A stretch of 64,000 nucleotides of DNA from Calothrix sp. NIES-2100 (GCF_002368195.1 NZ_AP018178.1:1992238-2056237); one strand, 5' to 3'. Numbered from the stretch's first letter, positions 18,067-26,349 are shown. Notes: a model not told the origin generated them from the letters alone. Numbers and translations: made by a program.

Positions 18067-18506
18067 TTATATAATCAGTCATTAGTAGACTTTAGTACTT
18101 TACACCCTTTATTTTTAGTATTTCTATTTATGTATTAATACTATTATTGCTTGAATATTTATGTAATATAAATCACTACAAAACTGTGATTTTAGTCAAC
18201 ATAACTACCATCTACTCATGTTAGTTAACACTAAGGACATGAAGGAAGTGGTTAAAGCAGAAGACGACCCTGCACAATTCTGCCGCGATGCAATACAAGA
18301 GAAGCTGGACAGAAGCAAGCAATCGGATAGTTAGCAGGTCTGAGGTTAAAGGCAATAGAAAAAGTTTTTCTGACAGCTTAAGGTGTAAGAAAGACGTTTT
18401 CTTGTAGAAAGGTAAATCGGCTATGCCTGTATACTCCTTAGGAAAGCTTTTAAGTAGGTTTAGACTTTAAATAAGCAAAACACGCTACTGAGAGACTTAA
18501 AAGCCA
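18067..18506. other. Intergenic segment beyond the integrase module
   Basis: An AT-rich 440-bp region containing only one short open frame (18218-18334). It separates the accessory module from an ordinary chromosomal ABC transporter gene, so an attachment site might be sought here. I found no tRNA-like sequence or direct repeat matching the left side of the integrase. Confidence 0.4.
18218..18334 (+). CDS. Possible 38-residue peptide
   Basis: ATG to TAG encodes MLVNTKDMKEVVKAEDDP followed by AQFCRDAIQEKLDRSK. The composition (amphipathic, Asp/Glu/Lys-rich) looks protein-like and could be a remnant or a tiny regulator such as the tail of a ribbon-helix-helix protein. There is no obvious ribosome site. 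Evidence is weak. Confidence 0.25.
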   Translation: MLVNTKDMKEVVKAEDDPAQFCRDAIQEKLDRSKQSDS

Positions 18507-18530
18507 TTGCTGGCGATTATAGCGGTCATA

Positions 18531-20351
18531 ATGAAGACTAAAAAGACACGAAAGGCTCTGCGACAATCACTGTCAGTGTTCCGTTACAGCGGACGGGCTA
18601 TTGGCTTGGTGTGGACTACTAGCCGTAGTTTGACGATTATTCTTGCTACTTTAACTTTAGTGGCTGGTCTGTTACCAGCAGCGATCGCCTATATCGGCAA
18701 GTTAATTGTCGATGCGGTGGTGTTGTCGGCGCAAGCGGGTGCAGATCGCAATATTTCTCATGCTTTATTGTATGTAGCATTAGAAGCGATCGCTGTGATG
18801 TTATTGGCGGGTACTCAGCGCGGATTGACGATCTGTCAATCACTGTTAAGGGCGCTACTTGGTCAGCGCGTGAATGTACTTATCTTGGAAAAGGCGCAGA
18901 CATTAGATCTCAAGTATTTTGAAGACTCGGAATTTTATGACAAACTCCTAAATGCGCGGCGGGAAGCTTCAGTACGTCCGCTTTCTTTGGTAACGCGCAC
19001 CTTTGGCTTAGTCCAAAGTGCCCTGTCATTGGTGACTTACGGTATTTTGTTGGTGAAGTTTTCTGTCTGGGCAGTGATTGTGTTGATTGTAGCAGCGATG
19101 CCTGCATTTATTGCCGAAACTAAATTTGCTACCCAAGCTTTTCGCCTCTTTAGTTGGCGCGCACCAGAAACTCGTCAACAGCATTATTTAGAAAATCTCT
19201 TGGCGCGAGAAGACTTTGTTACCGAAATCAAACTCTATCAACTGGGGGGAATGCTGCTGCGCCGTTATCGCCATATTTTCCATCAACTTTATGGTGAAGA
19301 CCGCGATTTAACTCTGCGGCGGGGACTGTGGGGATATCTTCTCAGTTTGGTAAGTACCACAGCTTTTTACCTAGCATACGCTTGGATTGTCATCGAAACT
19401 ATCCTGGGTAAGATTTCTTTAGGAGATATGACGATGTATCTCACCGTCTTCCGCCAAGGACAGTCTACTTTTGCCGGTGCTTTAACTTCTATTGGCGGGA
19501 TGTACGAAGATAACCTTTATCTTTCTACTCTTTACGAGTTCCTGGAAGCAGAAGCGCCACAGCCTTGGGGTACAGTTACCATCGGTGTCAATCCCCAAGA
19601 TGGAATTCGGTTTGAAAATGTCTCGTTTACCTATCCCGGAAGCACAAAGCCTGCATTAAACAATATTTCTCTACATTTACAACCAGGAGCAAAACTGGCA
19701 ATCGTCGGTGAAAATGGTTCTGGGAAGACGACTTTAATTAAATTACTCACCCGACTTTACACCCCAGACTCAGGGAGGATTTTTCTTGACGGTGTAGATT
19801 TGCAAGAATGGGATATAGAAGTATTGCGGCGGCGGATTGGTGTGATTTTTCAGAACTTTGTCCGTTACCAGTTCACAGTTGGGGAGAATATCGGCGTTGG
19901 TGATGTCGAATATTTAGATGATAGCGATCGCTGGCAACATGCAGCCCAAAAAGGCATGGCGGAACCATTTATTCAGCAATTACCCGATAGTTTTAGCACT
20001 CAACTTGGGCGTTGGTTCAAGGGAGGACAAGAACTTTCGGGGGGACAGTGGCAAAAAATCGCCCTCTCCCGTGCCTTTATGCGAACTAGGGCAGATATTT
20101 TAGTATTAGACGAACCAACATCAGCAATGGATGCGCAAGCTGAGTTTGACATTTTCAATCATTTTCGTACCGTCACCCAAAATCAAATGGTATTTTTGAT
20201 TTCTCACCGCTTCTCCACAGTCCGCATGGCAGATAACATCATGGTGATTGAAGCCGGGAAGGTTGTGGAACAGGGAACTCACGAAGAATTGTTGCAGACT
20301 GGGGGACAGTATGCCAAGCTTTTCTGGTTACAAGCTGCGGGTTATCAATAG
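18531..20351 (+). CDS. Type I ABC exporter (fused permease and ATPase)
   Basis: About 606 residues from the ATG at 18531 (MKTKKTRKALRQ); a TTG at 18507 is also in frame. A six-helix ABC exporter domain occupies ~30-320. The ATPase domain carries Walker A GENGSGKTT, signature LSGGQWQKIALSRA and Walker B ILVLDEPTSAMDAQ, with switch His in LISHRFSTVR. Signature and D-loop are canonical, so a functional homodimeric half-transporter is likely. The substrate (lipid, peptide or drug) cannot be told. A 21-bp repeat locus begins 65 bases after its stop codon. Confidence 0.93.
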   Translation: MKTKKTRKALRQSLSVFRYSGRAIGLVWTTSRSLTIILATLTLVAGLLPAAIAYIGKLIVDAVVLSAQAGADRNISHALLYVALEAIAVMLLAGTQRGLTICQSLLRALLGQRVNVLILEKAQTLDLKYFEDSEFYDKLLNARREASVRPLSLVTRTFGLVQSALSLVTYGILLVKFSVWAVIVLIVAAMPAFIAETKFATQAFRLFSWRAPETRQQHYLENLLAREDFVTEIKLYQLGGMLLRRYRHIFHQLYGEDRDLTLRRGLWGYLLSLVSTTAFYLAYAWIVIETILGKISLGDMTMYLTVFRQGQSTFAGALTSIGGMYEDNLYLSTLYEFLEAEAPQPWGTVTIGVNPQDGIRFENVSFTYPGSTKPALNNISLHLQPGAKLAIVGENGSGKTTLIKLLTRLYTPDSGRIFLDGVDLQEWDIEVLRRRIGVIFQNFVRYQFTVGENIGVGDVEYLDDSDRWQHAAQKGMAEPFIQQLPDSFSTQLGRWFKGGQELSGGQWQKIALSRAFMRTRADILVLDEPTSAMDAQAEFDIFNHFRTVTQNQMVFLISHRFSTVRMADNIMVIEAGKVVEQGTHEELLQTGGQYAKLFWLQAAGYQ

Positions 20352-20415
20352 AAGGCAGCTATGCTGGGGGCAGAAGGCAGAAGGAAGAGATAATTTGATA
20401 ATACGTTGTGAATTT

Positions 20416-20709
20416 ATGATGTCTTTTGAGCTTTTGAAGGTGAAAGTTGCACCGTGGAACAGGTCGGTTGCACCTTTAAGCCTGAACGTTGCAGTTTGGA
20501 ACAAGAACGTTGCACCTTTAAGTCTGAACGTTGCGATTTGGAACAAGAATGTTCCGGCTTTAAGGTTAAACGTTGCGGTTTGGAACAAGAATGTTGCAGC
20601 TTTGATGTCGGAATTTGCGGTTTTAAACCCGAACGTTGCAGCTTTGATGTCGGAATTTGCGGTTTTAAGCCTGAAGGTTGCACCTTTAAGCCTAATTTTT
20701 GACCAATGA
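20416..20709 (+). CDS. Putative heptapeptide-repeat protein (locus 1)
   Basis: A 97-codon frame starts MMSFELLKVKV and then repeats a 7-residue motif of the form VAxWNKN / VAPLSLN twelve times, because the DNA underneath repeats every 21 bp. The segment just before the repeats (TTGTGAATTTATGATGTCTTTTGAG) is strikingly similar to that of the locus at 25153, and the starts MSFELL and MPFEAF align in the same frame. That shared leader argues for a protein-coding family rather than mere DNA repeat, but a 21-bp repeat keeps other frames open too, so expression is unproven. No function is known. Confidence 0.4.
   Translation: MMSFELLKVKVAPWNRSVAPLSLNVAVWNKNVAPLSLNVAIWNKNVPALRLNVAVWNKNVAALMSEFAVLNPNVAALMSEFAVLSLKVAPLSLIFDQ
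20446..20697. repeat. 21-bp tandem repeat array, 12 units
   Basis: Twelve contiguous 21-bp units begin mostly GTTGC (for example GTTGCACCTTTAAGCCTGAAC and GTTGCAGTTTGGAACAAGAA-). Two unit types, the CTTTAAG and the TTTGGAACAAG form, roughly alternate in the first half, so a 42-bp higher-order period is visible. There are no spacers, which excludes CRISPR. Confidence 0.9.
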
Positions 20710-20768
20710 CCAATGACCAATGACCAATGACCAATGACAAATGACAAATGACAACTGACAACTGACAA
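20701..20768. repeat. Heptanucleotide tandem repeat (ACCAATG/ACAAATG)n
   Basis: Around nine units drift from GACCAATG to GACAAATG to GACAACTG. It follows immediately after the 21-bp array and ends 20 bases before the metallophosphoesterase start. Confidence 0.9.
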
Positions 20769-20787
20769 AATTATGGAGTAATTACTA

Positions 20788-22359
20788 ATGAAATTGATAT
20801 CCGAACCACCAATTCCTGTGAAAATTCACAAGATGCAGGAAAGGGTGCGATGGCTGAACCCCAATATTGTGCAACGGGGAATCGACCAAACGAGTATGGT
20901 AATTGAAGATCGCCAAAATGATAGAAAAGAATTCTCTTTTATGGTAATCGGTGATAGTGGAACCAAGTCCCATTATGGACACCACCCCCAACGCCAAGTT
21001 GCACAATTGATGCTTCAGCACAAAGACGAATGCAGTTTGGTATTACACACAGGGGATGTAATTTATGTGGTGGGTTCCCATGAATATTACCCGACAAATT
21101 TTATCGAACCTTACCGAGAATTTCTTGTAGGTGGGGAAAATCCCCAAAATATAGCCTACGATCGCATGGTGTTTAATCTCCCGTTTCTGCCGGTGCTGGG
21201 CAATCATGATTATTATGATGTCCCTTTGATGTATCGTCTATTGACAGGCAGTACGCTGCGGCTACGGCGGATGTTACGCTATAAGGATTTTGAAATTGGT
21301 TGGCACGGTTCCAATCAAGGAGATGCATATTCACGGGCATTTCTCGATTATCTCACGGCGATCGCATCCCCTGAGGAATTAAAGGAGCATTTAGACAGTC
21401 ACTACACCGCCAAAACTGATACAGGGCGCTGTTTAGCCTACGAACCGGGAATTTTTACCCGTTTACCCAACCGCTATTACACTTTTAGGTACGGTGGTAT
21501 AGATTTTTTCGCGCTCGATTCCAATACGTTTAACCAACCTTCGCCTTTACCGACAACCCAAGCGGGTGATATTTCCCGGCGGGAATTGCAAAAGCGCCGC
21601 CAGGAAATAGATAGAGAAGAAGAACAGATTTTAGAAACGAGCGATCGCCTAAATCCAGACAACCCCGATGATGCGGAACAACTCGATGACCTCAGTGCCA
21701 AATTAGACCAAATTAATGAGGTGAAAATCGACATTGAAAAACAACTCGCATCCCATACACCAGCAACTATTGACTTTGAACAACTAGACTGGCTGCGTAA
21801 CAGGCTGATTGCATCTTGGAATAACTCTGAGGTTCGGGGACGGATTATTTATCTCCACCATCCTCCCTATGTTACCGAAGCCACGAAATGGCATCAAGCA
21901 CAAACTTTAGCAGTGCGTCACCGTCTGCGATGGGTGTTTGAGGAAGTAGCGCAAACTCTGGGAAACCAAATCCAAGAACGTCCCATAGTAGACTTAGTTC
22001 TTAGCGGCCATGCCCACTGTCTAGAACACCTACGCACCGTTGACACTGGTTACGCTGACTCGCACATCAATTATATTATCTCCGGTGGGAGTGGTCGTCG
22101 TCCCCGCCGTCAGCGAACAGAAGGAACTGAATTACTAGAGACTTTCACTGAGATTCCTGGTAGCCCCACTCGCAAAGTCGCAGATTCACTATTATATGTT
22201 GGGCGCCAAGGCTACGGTTTTCAAAAGCAGCTTGCTTATTCCTGCGTGCGGATTGATGTCCATGAGGGTAACCCACCTAAATTTACCATCAGACCACTAG
22301 TAGCAGAGCGCGTCGGCGAAAATTGGTTTAGCAGTGAATTCGATCCATTTGTTATATGA
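20788..22359 (+). CDS. Calcineurin-like metallophosphoesterase
   Basis: A 523-residue protein preceded by a good GGAG ribosome site. All five metallophosphoesterase blocks are visible: VIGDSG (~53), LHTGDVIY (~86), VLGNHDYY (~137), IIYLHHPPY (~350) and LSGHAHCLEH (~405), giving the dinuclear metal ligands. A charged helical insertion (~265-330, rich in Glu/Asp/Arg) sits between blocks III and IV. There is no signal peptide, so it is probably cytosolic; the substrate could be a phosphomonoester or phosphodiester. Larger than typical family members (~300 residues) because of the insertion and the long C-terminal portion. Confidence 0.9.
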   Translation: MKLISEPPIPVKIHKMQERVRWLNPNIVQRGIDQTSMVIEDRQNDRKEFSFMVIGDSGTKSHYGHHPQRQVAQLMLQHKDECSLVLHTGDVIYVVGSHEYYPTNFIEPYREFLVGGENPQNIAYDRMVFNLPFLPVLGNHDYYDVPLMYRLLTGSTLRLRRMLRYKDFEIGWHGSNQGDAYSRAFLDYLTAIASPEELKEHLDSHYTAKTDTGRCLAYEPGIFTRLPNRYYTFRYGGIDFFALDSNTFNQPSPLPTTQAGDISRRELQKRRQEIDREEEQILETSDRLNPDNPDDAEQLDDLSAKLDQINEVKIDIEKQLASHTPATIDFEQLDWLRNRLIASWNNSEVRGRIIYLHHPPYVTEATKWHQAQTLAVRHRLRWVFEEVAQTLGNQIQERPIVDLVLSGHAHCLEHLRTVDTGYADSHINYIISGGSGRRPRRQRTEGTELLETFTEIPGSPTRKVADSLLYVGRQGYGFQKQLAYSCVRIDVHEGNPPKFTIRPLVAERVGENWFSSEFDPFVI

Positions 22360-22641
22360 TTTCATGGATATTTCTTAATACTCGCAGAGGGCGGGGAAAC
22401 CCCGCCCCTACAGCGCAAATTGGTAATTGATAGGAAATAGCTAATACCGTTTCTTTGTTAGCTTTGCCAAATTCTCTTAATCTCTTATTTCTTGGCGTAC
22501 TTGGCGTACTTGGCGGTTCGTTTTTTTCCTAAGATAATTAAGCGCATCTTCAGACAGAATTGGTATAAATATAAATCATGGAAAAAACATATCTGTCGTA
22601 GGGGTTTAGCAGTGCTAAACCCGACAATAGCGCGGATCTAT
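22360..22641. other. Intergenic repeats and hairpins
   Basis: Contains a strong GC hairpin (GGGCGGGG/CCCCGCCC, 22389-22407) just after the phosphoesterase stop, probably serving as terminator, a CTTGGCGTA tandem motif (22493-22515) that recurs near 39545, and the palindrome GGTTTAGCAGTGCTAAACC near 22601. No gene is supported. Confidence 0.6.
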
Positions 22642-23070
22642 TTATATAACAATCTGTTCTTGCATCCGCTGTTCCAACAATTCCAATAACCCATCAACAT
22701 CTTTCCCAACTTGTGCAAAACAATCAGGTGGTGTTGGTTCGGGTGCAAACTGAATTAATTTAATTTCACCTTTACCAATACCAATCATCACCACTTCTCT
22801 TTCCGGTTGATGATTGGCGACAATTCCCAAAATTTCCTGAAGGCGATTCTCAACCTTATCATTTAATTTCTCAATCTCATCTTGAGGACAGTAGACAAAA
22901 TGGGGTGCTGGTTGCAAATCAATGCCAATAGTACCTTGACTCTTACCATTTTCTAACCACAATCCCCAAAACAGCGCCGCTAATTCTGGCTGATTTTCTT
23001 TGACAAATCTATCCAACTGGCGACGCCACTTGTTATCTGCTGATTCCGGTTGAGTACTACCAAAAAACAT
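22642..23070 (-). CDS. Conserved cyanobacterial protein, possibly beta-carboxysome chaperone CcmS-like
   Basis: A 142-residue soluble protein: WRRQLDRFVKENQPELAALFWGLW, then GTIGIDLQPAPHFVYCP, then a C-terminal helical part LLELLEQRMQEQ. The mix of a helical N-terminus and a small alpha/beta core looks like the conserved cyanobacterial family in which the carboxysome assembly chaperone CcmS has been described, but that attribution is from memory of the family pattern and is not certain. No ccm genes are adjacent. The ATG at 23070 gives MFFGSTQPESADN. It is transcribed in the same direction as the exporter at 23224-25032, 153 bases downstream of it. Confidence 0.7.
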   Translation of the reverse strand: MFFGSTQPESADNKWRRQLDRFVKENQPELAALFWGLWLENGKSQGTIGIDLQPAPHFVYCPQDEIEKLNDKVENRLQEILGIVANHQPEREVVMIGIGKGEIKLIQFAPEPTPPDCFAQVGKDVDGLLELLEQRMQEQIVI

Positions 23071-23073
23071 AAA

Positions 23074-23107
23074 TAATTCGTAATTCGTAATTCGTAATTC
23101 GTAATTC
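23074..23107. repeat. Heptanucleotide tandem repeat (ATTCGTA)n
   Basis: Four to five perfect copies of AATTCGT. Together with a following C/T-rich palindromic stretch (to ~23220) it fills the gap between the CcmS-like gene and the ABC exporter. An identical array lies at 53355-53388. Confidence 0.9.
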
Positions 23108-23223
23108 TCCCCTCCCTTTTGGGAAAGCGAAAAGGTTAAGGGGTAAGGGGGAAAGGTTTGAATGGGCCCTTTTCCCTTTTCCCTTTCCCCCTTAACCGAA
23201 CCGTATTGAGGGGTGAGGTTCTT

Positions 23224-25032
23224 TTATCTCAAACCTGATTGTACACGCCAGAGACTAGCATAAATACCATCTTCCTCTAGCAGTTGTTCATGGGTTCCGG
23301 ATTCTACTAGTTTTCCATGTTCCATCACATAAATGCAATTAGCATTGCGGATGGTGGAAAGACGATGAGCGATCGCAATTGTAGTTCTATTGACTGTAAT
23401 CCGTTCGAGCGATCGCTGAATTGCGGCTTCTGTTTCATTATCTACCGCCGAGGTAGCTTCATCTAAAATCAAAATGGGCGGATTTTTCAAGACTGCACGA
23501 GCGATCGCAATTCTTTGTCTTTGTCCACCAGATAACTTTTGTCCTCGCTCCCCGACGATTGTCTCATACCCTTGGGGTAGATGAGTAATAAATTCATGTG
23601 CCTCAGCTATCTTCGCTGCCATGATAATTTGTTGTTCTGTAGCATCGAAGCTGCCGTAAGCAATATTTTCCGCCACCGTACCATGAAATAAAAAGACATC
23701 TTGACTGACTAAGCCAAGACAGCGGCGTAAATCCCGCAAGTTTAAATTTTGCAGGTCAATACCATCCAAAGTAATATTGCCGGTGTGCAATTCGTACAAT
23801 CGCAACAAAAGTTTGACTAAGGTGCTTTTCCCGGAACCAGTGGAACCAACAATGGCGATTGTCTCACCTGCTTTTATTTGCAAAGACAGATTCTTAATTA
23901 CTGGTAATCTATCCTTATAGGCAAAAGTCACATTTTTAAATTCTACTTCGCCTTTGACGGCATCACTAGGTAAGGCGATATCTCCTGTATGTATAGCAAT
24001 CGGAGTATCTAATAAATCCATGACACGATTAGTAGAAGCCATTGCCCGTTGATATAAGTCAAAGGTATCCCCTAATCTAGTTAAAGGCCAGAGTAACAGC
24101 TGGACTAAAAATACTAAGGAACTGTAAGCGCCAACAGAGATTCTCCCGGCGACAGCTTCCATCCCCCCAAATAGCAGCAATACGGTGAAAGCGAATAAAA
24201 TCAGCATCCGAATTAAAGGGATAAAAGCCGCAGAAAGTGCGATCGCTTTTACGTTACTCTGGCGATAGGCACTACTTTCCTCCGCTACCCGAGCCGACTC
24301 ATAATCTTCGGACGTGAAACTTTTGATCGTCGTGATGCCGCTAAGATTATTAGACAACCGTCCATTGAGTAACCCGACTTTTTCCCGCACATCAGCGTAA
24401 CGTGGTGCTAGCAATTTCTGAAAAGCCACCGAACCCCAAAGAATAAAGGGTATAGGTATGATTGCCATCCACGCTATATTGGGAGCCAAAATAAAGAAGC
24501 CACCGCCAACTACTACAATAGTCGTGACTACCTGGATGATATCGTTAGCTCCCACATCCAAAAACCGCTCTAATTGGTTAACATCATCACTGAGGATGGA
24601 CATTAAACCGCCAGTGCTACGTTCTTCAAAATAAGCTAATTCCAACTCTTGGAGGTGATTGTATGCATCCAAACGCAAGTTATGCTGAATATTCTGCGCC
24701 AAGTTACGCCAAATCAACTTGTAGCGATACTCAAAAGTAGATTCGAGTATCCAAGTAATCACAGTGATTAAAGATAGAATCAAAAATTGCTTAAAGATAT
24801 CCTTGATGCCGAATTGAGCAATGAGTGAATCCTGCTGCTTAACTACCACATCTACAGCAATTCCTACCAATGCTGGAGGTGCTAAGTCAAAAAGTTTATT
24901 TAAAATCGAAGCACCAGTAGCTAGCCAAATTTGTTGACGATACTGATGTCCATAGTCAAGCAGACGCTGGAGGGGATGCACCGCATGTCTACGCTTTCTT
25001 GATACCTGATGAGATTTAGATACTGTAGCCAC
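23224..25032 (-). CDS. Type I ABC exporter (MsbA/LmrA-like)
   Basis: A 602-residue half-transporter. After a basic N-terminus (SHQVSRKRRHAVHPLQRLL) come six membrane helices (~35-330). The nucleotide-binding domain has Walker A GSTGSGKST, signature LSGGQRQRIAIARA, Walker B ILILDEATSAVD and H-loop IAIAHRLSTIR. All are canonical, so it is a functional exporter of lipid, peptide or drug. It is only distantly similar to the exporter at 18531. The ATG at 25030-25032 faces a G-rich segment and repeat locus 2. Confidence 0.94.
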   Translation of the reverse strand: MATVSKSHQVSRKRRHAVHPLQRLLDYGHQYRQQIWLATGASILNKLFDLAPPALVGIAVDVVVKQQDSLIAQFGIKDIFKQFLILSLITVITWILESTFEYRYKLIWRNLAQNIQHNLRLDAYNHLQELELAYFEERSTGGLMSILSDDVNQLERFLDVGANDIIQVVTTIVVVGGGFFILAPNIAWMAIIPIPFILWGSVAFQKLLAPRYADVREKVGLLNGRLSNNLSGITTIKSFTSEDYESARVAEESSAYRQSNVKAIALSAAFIPLIRMLILFAFTVLLLFGGMEAVAGRISVGAYSSLVFLVQLLLWPLTRLGDTFDLYQRAMASTNRVMDLLDTPIAIHTGDIALPSDAVKGEVEFKNVTFAYKDRLPVIKNLSLQIKAGETIAIVGSTGSGKSTLVKLLLRLYELHTGNITLDGIDLQNLNLRDLRRCLGLVSQDVFLFHGTVAENIAYGSFDATEQQIIMAAKIAEAHEFITHLPQGYETIVGERGQKLSGGQRQRIAIARAVLKNPPILILDEATSAVDNETEAAIQRSLERITVNRTTIAIAHRLSTIRNANCIYVMEHGKLVESGTHEQLLEEDGIYASLWRVQSGLR

Positions 25033-25087
25033 AGTTAGTCTCAGTCGCGTGCAATTGATATTACCACGAGAGGTGATGAGGAAGTGT

Positions 25088-25118
25088 GGGGAGTGTGGGG
25101 AGTGTGGGGGGTGTGGGG
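25088..25118 (+). other. Potential G-quadruplex motif
   Basis: Four runs of four or more G separated by AGTGT, AGTGT and TGT loops (GTGTGGGGAGTGTGGGG pattern). It lies 55 bases upstream of the exporter ATG on the opposite strand, so the C-rich strand is the exporter's coding strand and the motif may influence its promoter. Confidence 0.55.
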
Positions 25119-25152
25119 AGTTGAGGGAGACAACCTGTATTGTGAATTAATA

Positions 25153-25416
25153 ATGCCTTTTGAGGCTTTTAACTCCATTAATCAGGCTTTTAGCTCCGTT
25201 AATCAGGCTTTTAGCTCCATTAACCAGGCTTTTAGCTCTGTTAATCAGGCTTTTAGCTCCATTAACCAGGCTTTTAGCTCCATTAACCAGGCTTTTAGCT
25301 CCGTTAATCAGGCTTTTAGCTTCATTAACCAGGCTTTTAGCTCCATTAACCAGGCTTTTAGCTCCATTAACCAGGCTTTTAGCTCCATTAACGAGACTTT
25401 TAAGCTGAAAGTTTAA
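25153..25416 (+). CDS. Putative heptapeptide-repeat protein (locus 2)
   Basis: An 87-codon frame starts MPFEAFNS and continues with eleven 7-residue units INQAFSS / VNQAFSS, ending INETFKLKV. It shares with locus 1 (20416) the upstream string TTGTGAATT-AT-ATG and the CTTTTGAG codons in the same frame. The units vary mainly at I/V and T/C synonymous positions, giving purified amino-acid sequence but also a nearly perfect DNA repeat. The INQAFSS register could form an amphipathic helix. Expression and function are unknown. Confidence 0.4.
   Translation: MPFEAFNSINQAFSSVNQAFSSINQAFSSVNQAFSSINQAFSSINQAFSSVNQAFSFINQAFSSINQAFSSINQAFSSINETFKLKV
25177..25407. repeat. 21-bp tandem repeat array, 11 units
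   Basis: Contiguous units ATTAACCAGGCTTTTAGCTC with A/G at the first base, C/T at the sixth and a final C or T. The variant GTTAATCAG appears at units 2, 4 and 7. There are no spacers, so this is not CRISPR; all six frames stay open through most of the array because the unit lacks stops. Confidence 0.92.
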
Positions 25417-25420
25417 GCTT

Positions 25421-25463
25421 GCCCAATGCCCAATGCCCCATGCCCAATGCCCAATGCCCAATG
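25421..25463. repeat. Heptanucleotide tandem repeat (GCCCAAT)n
   Basis: Six units of GCCCAAT, one CCCCAT variant. Each contains an ATG-like start; it would add a spurious N-terminus (MPNAPCPMPNAQ) to the downstream SPFH gene. Confidence 0.9.
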
Positions 25464-25500
25464 GCATGATAATACAGGAGTTGCTTGTGGAGATGAACAC

Positions 25501-26349
25501 TTGAAAAATCAGCAATTTGCCAATTGGCAAACTATAGTTTTAGGGGTTTTGTTAGCAATACTGGTGAGTATCGGCCTAAATTCGTTTATCATTATTAACC
25601 CAGGACAAGCAGGAGTGATCAGTATCTTGGGTAAAGCCAGAGATGGAGCCTTACTGGAAGGTATCCACCTAAAACCGCCGTTAATTTCCGTGATTGATGT
25701 CTATGATTTAACTGTGCAAAAATTTGAAGTGCCAGCAGAAAGTTCTACCAAGGATTTGCAAAATTTATCAGCGCGATTTGCGATTAACTTTCGCCTTGAT
25801 CCTATCCAGGTAGTTCAGGTGCGACGAAAACAAGGGACTTTAGAAAATATTGTCTCGAAAATTATTGCCCCCCAAACCCAAGAAGCATTTAAAATTGCAG
25901 CGGCGAGAAGAACTGTAGAAGAAGCAATTACCAAACGTAGCGAATTGAAGGAAGACTTTGACAATGCGTTAGGCGATCGCTTAGACAAATATGGCATAAT
26001 CGTGCTGGATACTAGTGTAGTTGACTTGACTTTTTCCCCAGAATTCGCCAGAGCAGTGGAAGAAAAACAAATTGCTGAACAACGGGCACAACGAGCAGTG
26101 TATGTAGCGCGAGAAGCAGAACAAGAAGCACAAGCAGAAATTAATCGTGCTAAAGGTAAAGCAGAGGCTCAAAGGCTCTTGGCAGAAACCCTCAAAGCCC
26201 AAGGTGGGCAATTAGTACTGCAAAAAGAAGCAATCGAAGCTTGGAAAACTGGCGGCGCGCAAATGCCAAACGTTTTAGTTATGGGTAATGACGCCAAAAG
26301 CAGCGTACCGTTTATTTTCAATCTAGGTAATACTCAAAATCAGCCCTAA
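25501..26349 (+). CDS. SPFH/Band 7 (prohibitin-like) membrane protein
   Basis: I place the start at TTG 25501, which has GGAG eight bases upstream and gives LKNQQFANWQTIVLG; the frame is open to an ATG at 25426, but those 25 codons lie in heptamer-repeat DNA. The result is ~282 residues: one membrane anchor (~11-32), the Band 7 domain (FIIINPGQAGVISILGK to ~200) and a long Ala/Glu-rich coiled coil (~185-250: EKQIAEQRAQRAVYVAREAEQ). Such proteins form ring assemblies on membranes, often modulating FtsH-type proteases. Prohibitin homologues are plausible partners of the FtsH family, though not specifically of the one in this window. Confidence 0.9.
   Translation: MKNQQFANWQTIVLGVLLAILVSIGLNSFIIINPGQAGVISILGKARDGALLEGIHLKPPLISVIDVYDLTVQKFEVPAESSTKDLQNLSARFAINFRLDPIQVVQVRRKQGTLENIVSKIIAPQTQEAFKIAAARRTVEEAITKRSELKEDFDNALGDRLDKYGIIVLDTSVVDLTFSPEFARAVEEKQIAEQRAQRAVYVAREAEQEAQAEINRAKGKAEAQRLLAETLKAQGGQLVLQKEAIEAWKTGGAQMPNVLVMGNDAKSSVPFIFNLGNTQNQP

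Noticed and set aside
20328..20768. Minus-strand open frames of 115 and 146 codons over the 21-bp array
   Set aside because: A 21-bp stop-free unit opens every frame. Only the plus-strand frame shares its start and leader with the second locus.
25177..25407. CRISPR array
   Set aside because: Units are contiguous with no spacers, no palindromic repeat and no cas genes nearby.
25147..25530. Minus-strand open frame rich in SLVNGAK repeats
   Set aside because: Same reason: generated by the repeat, and it runs into heptamer DNA and the SPFH gene.
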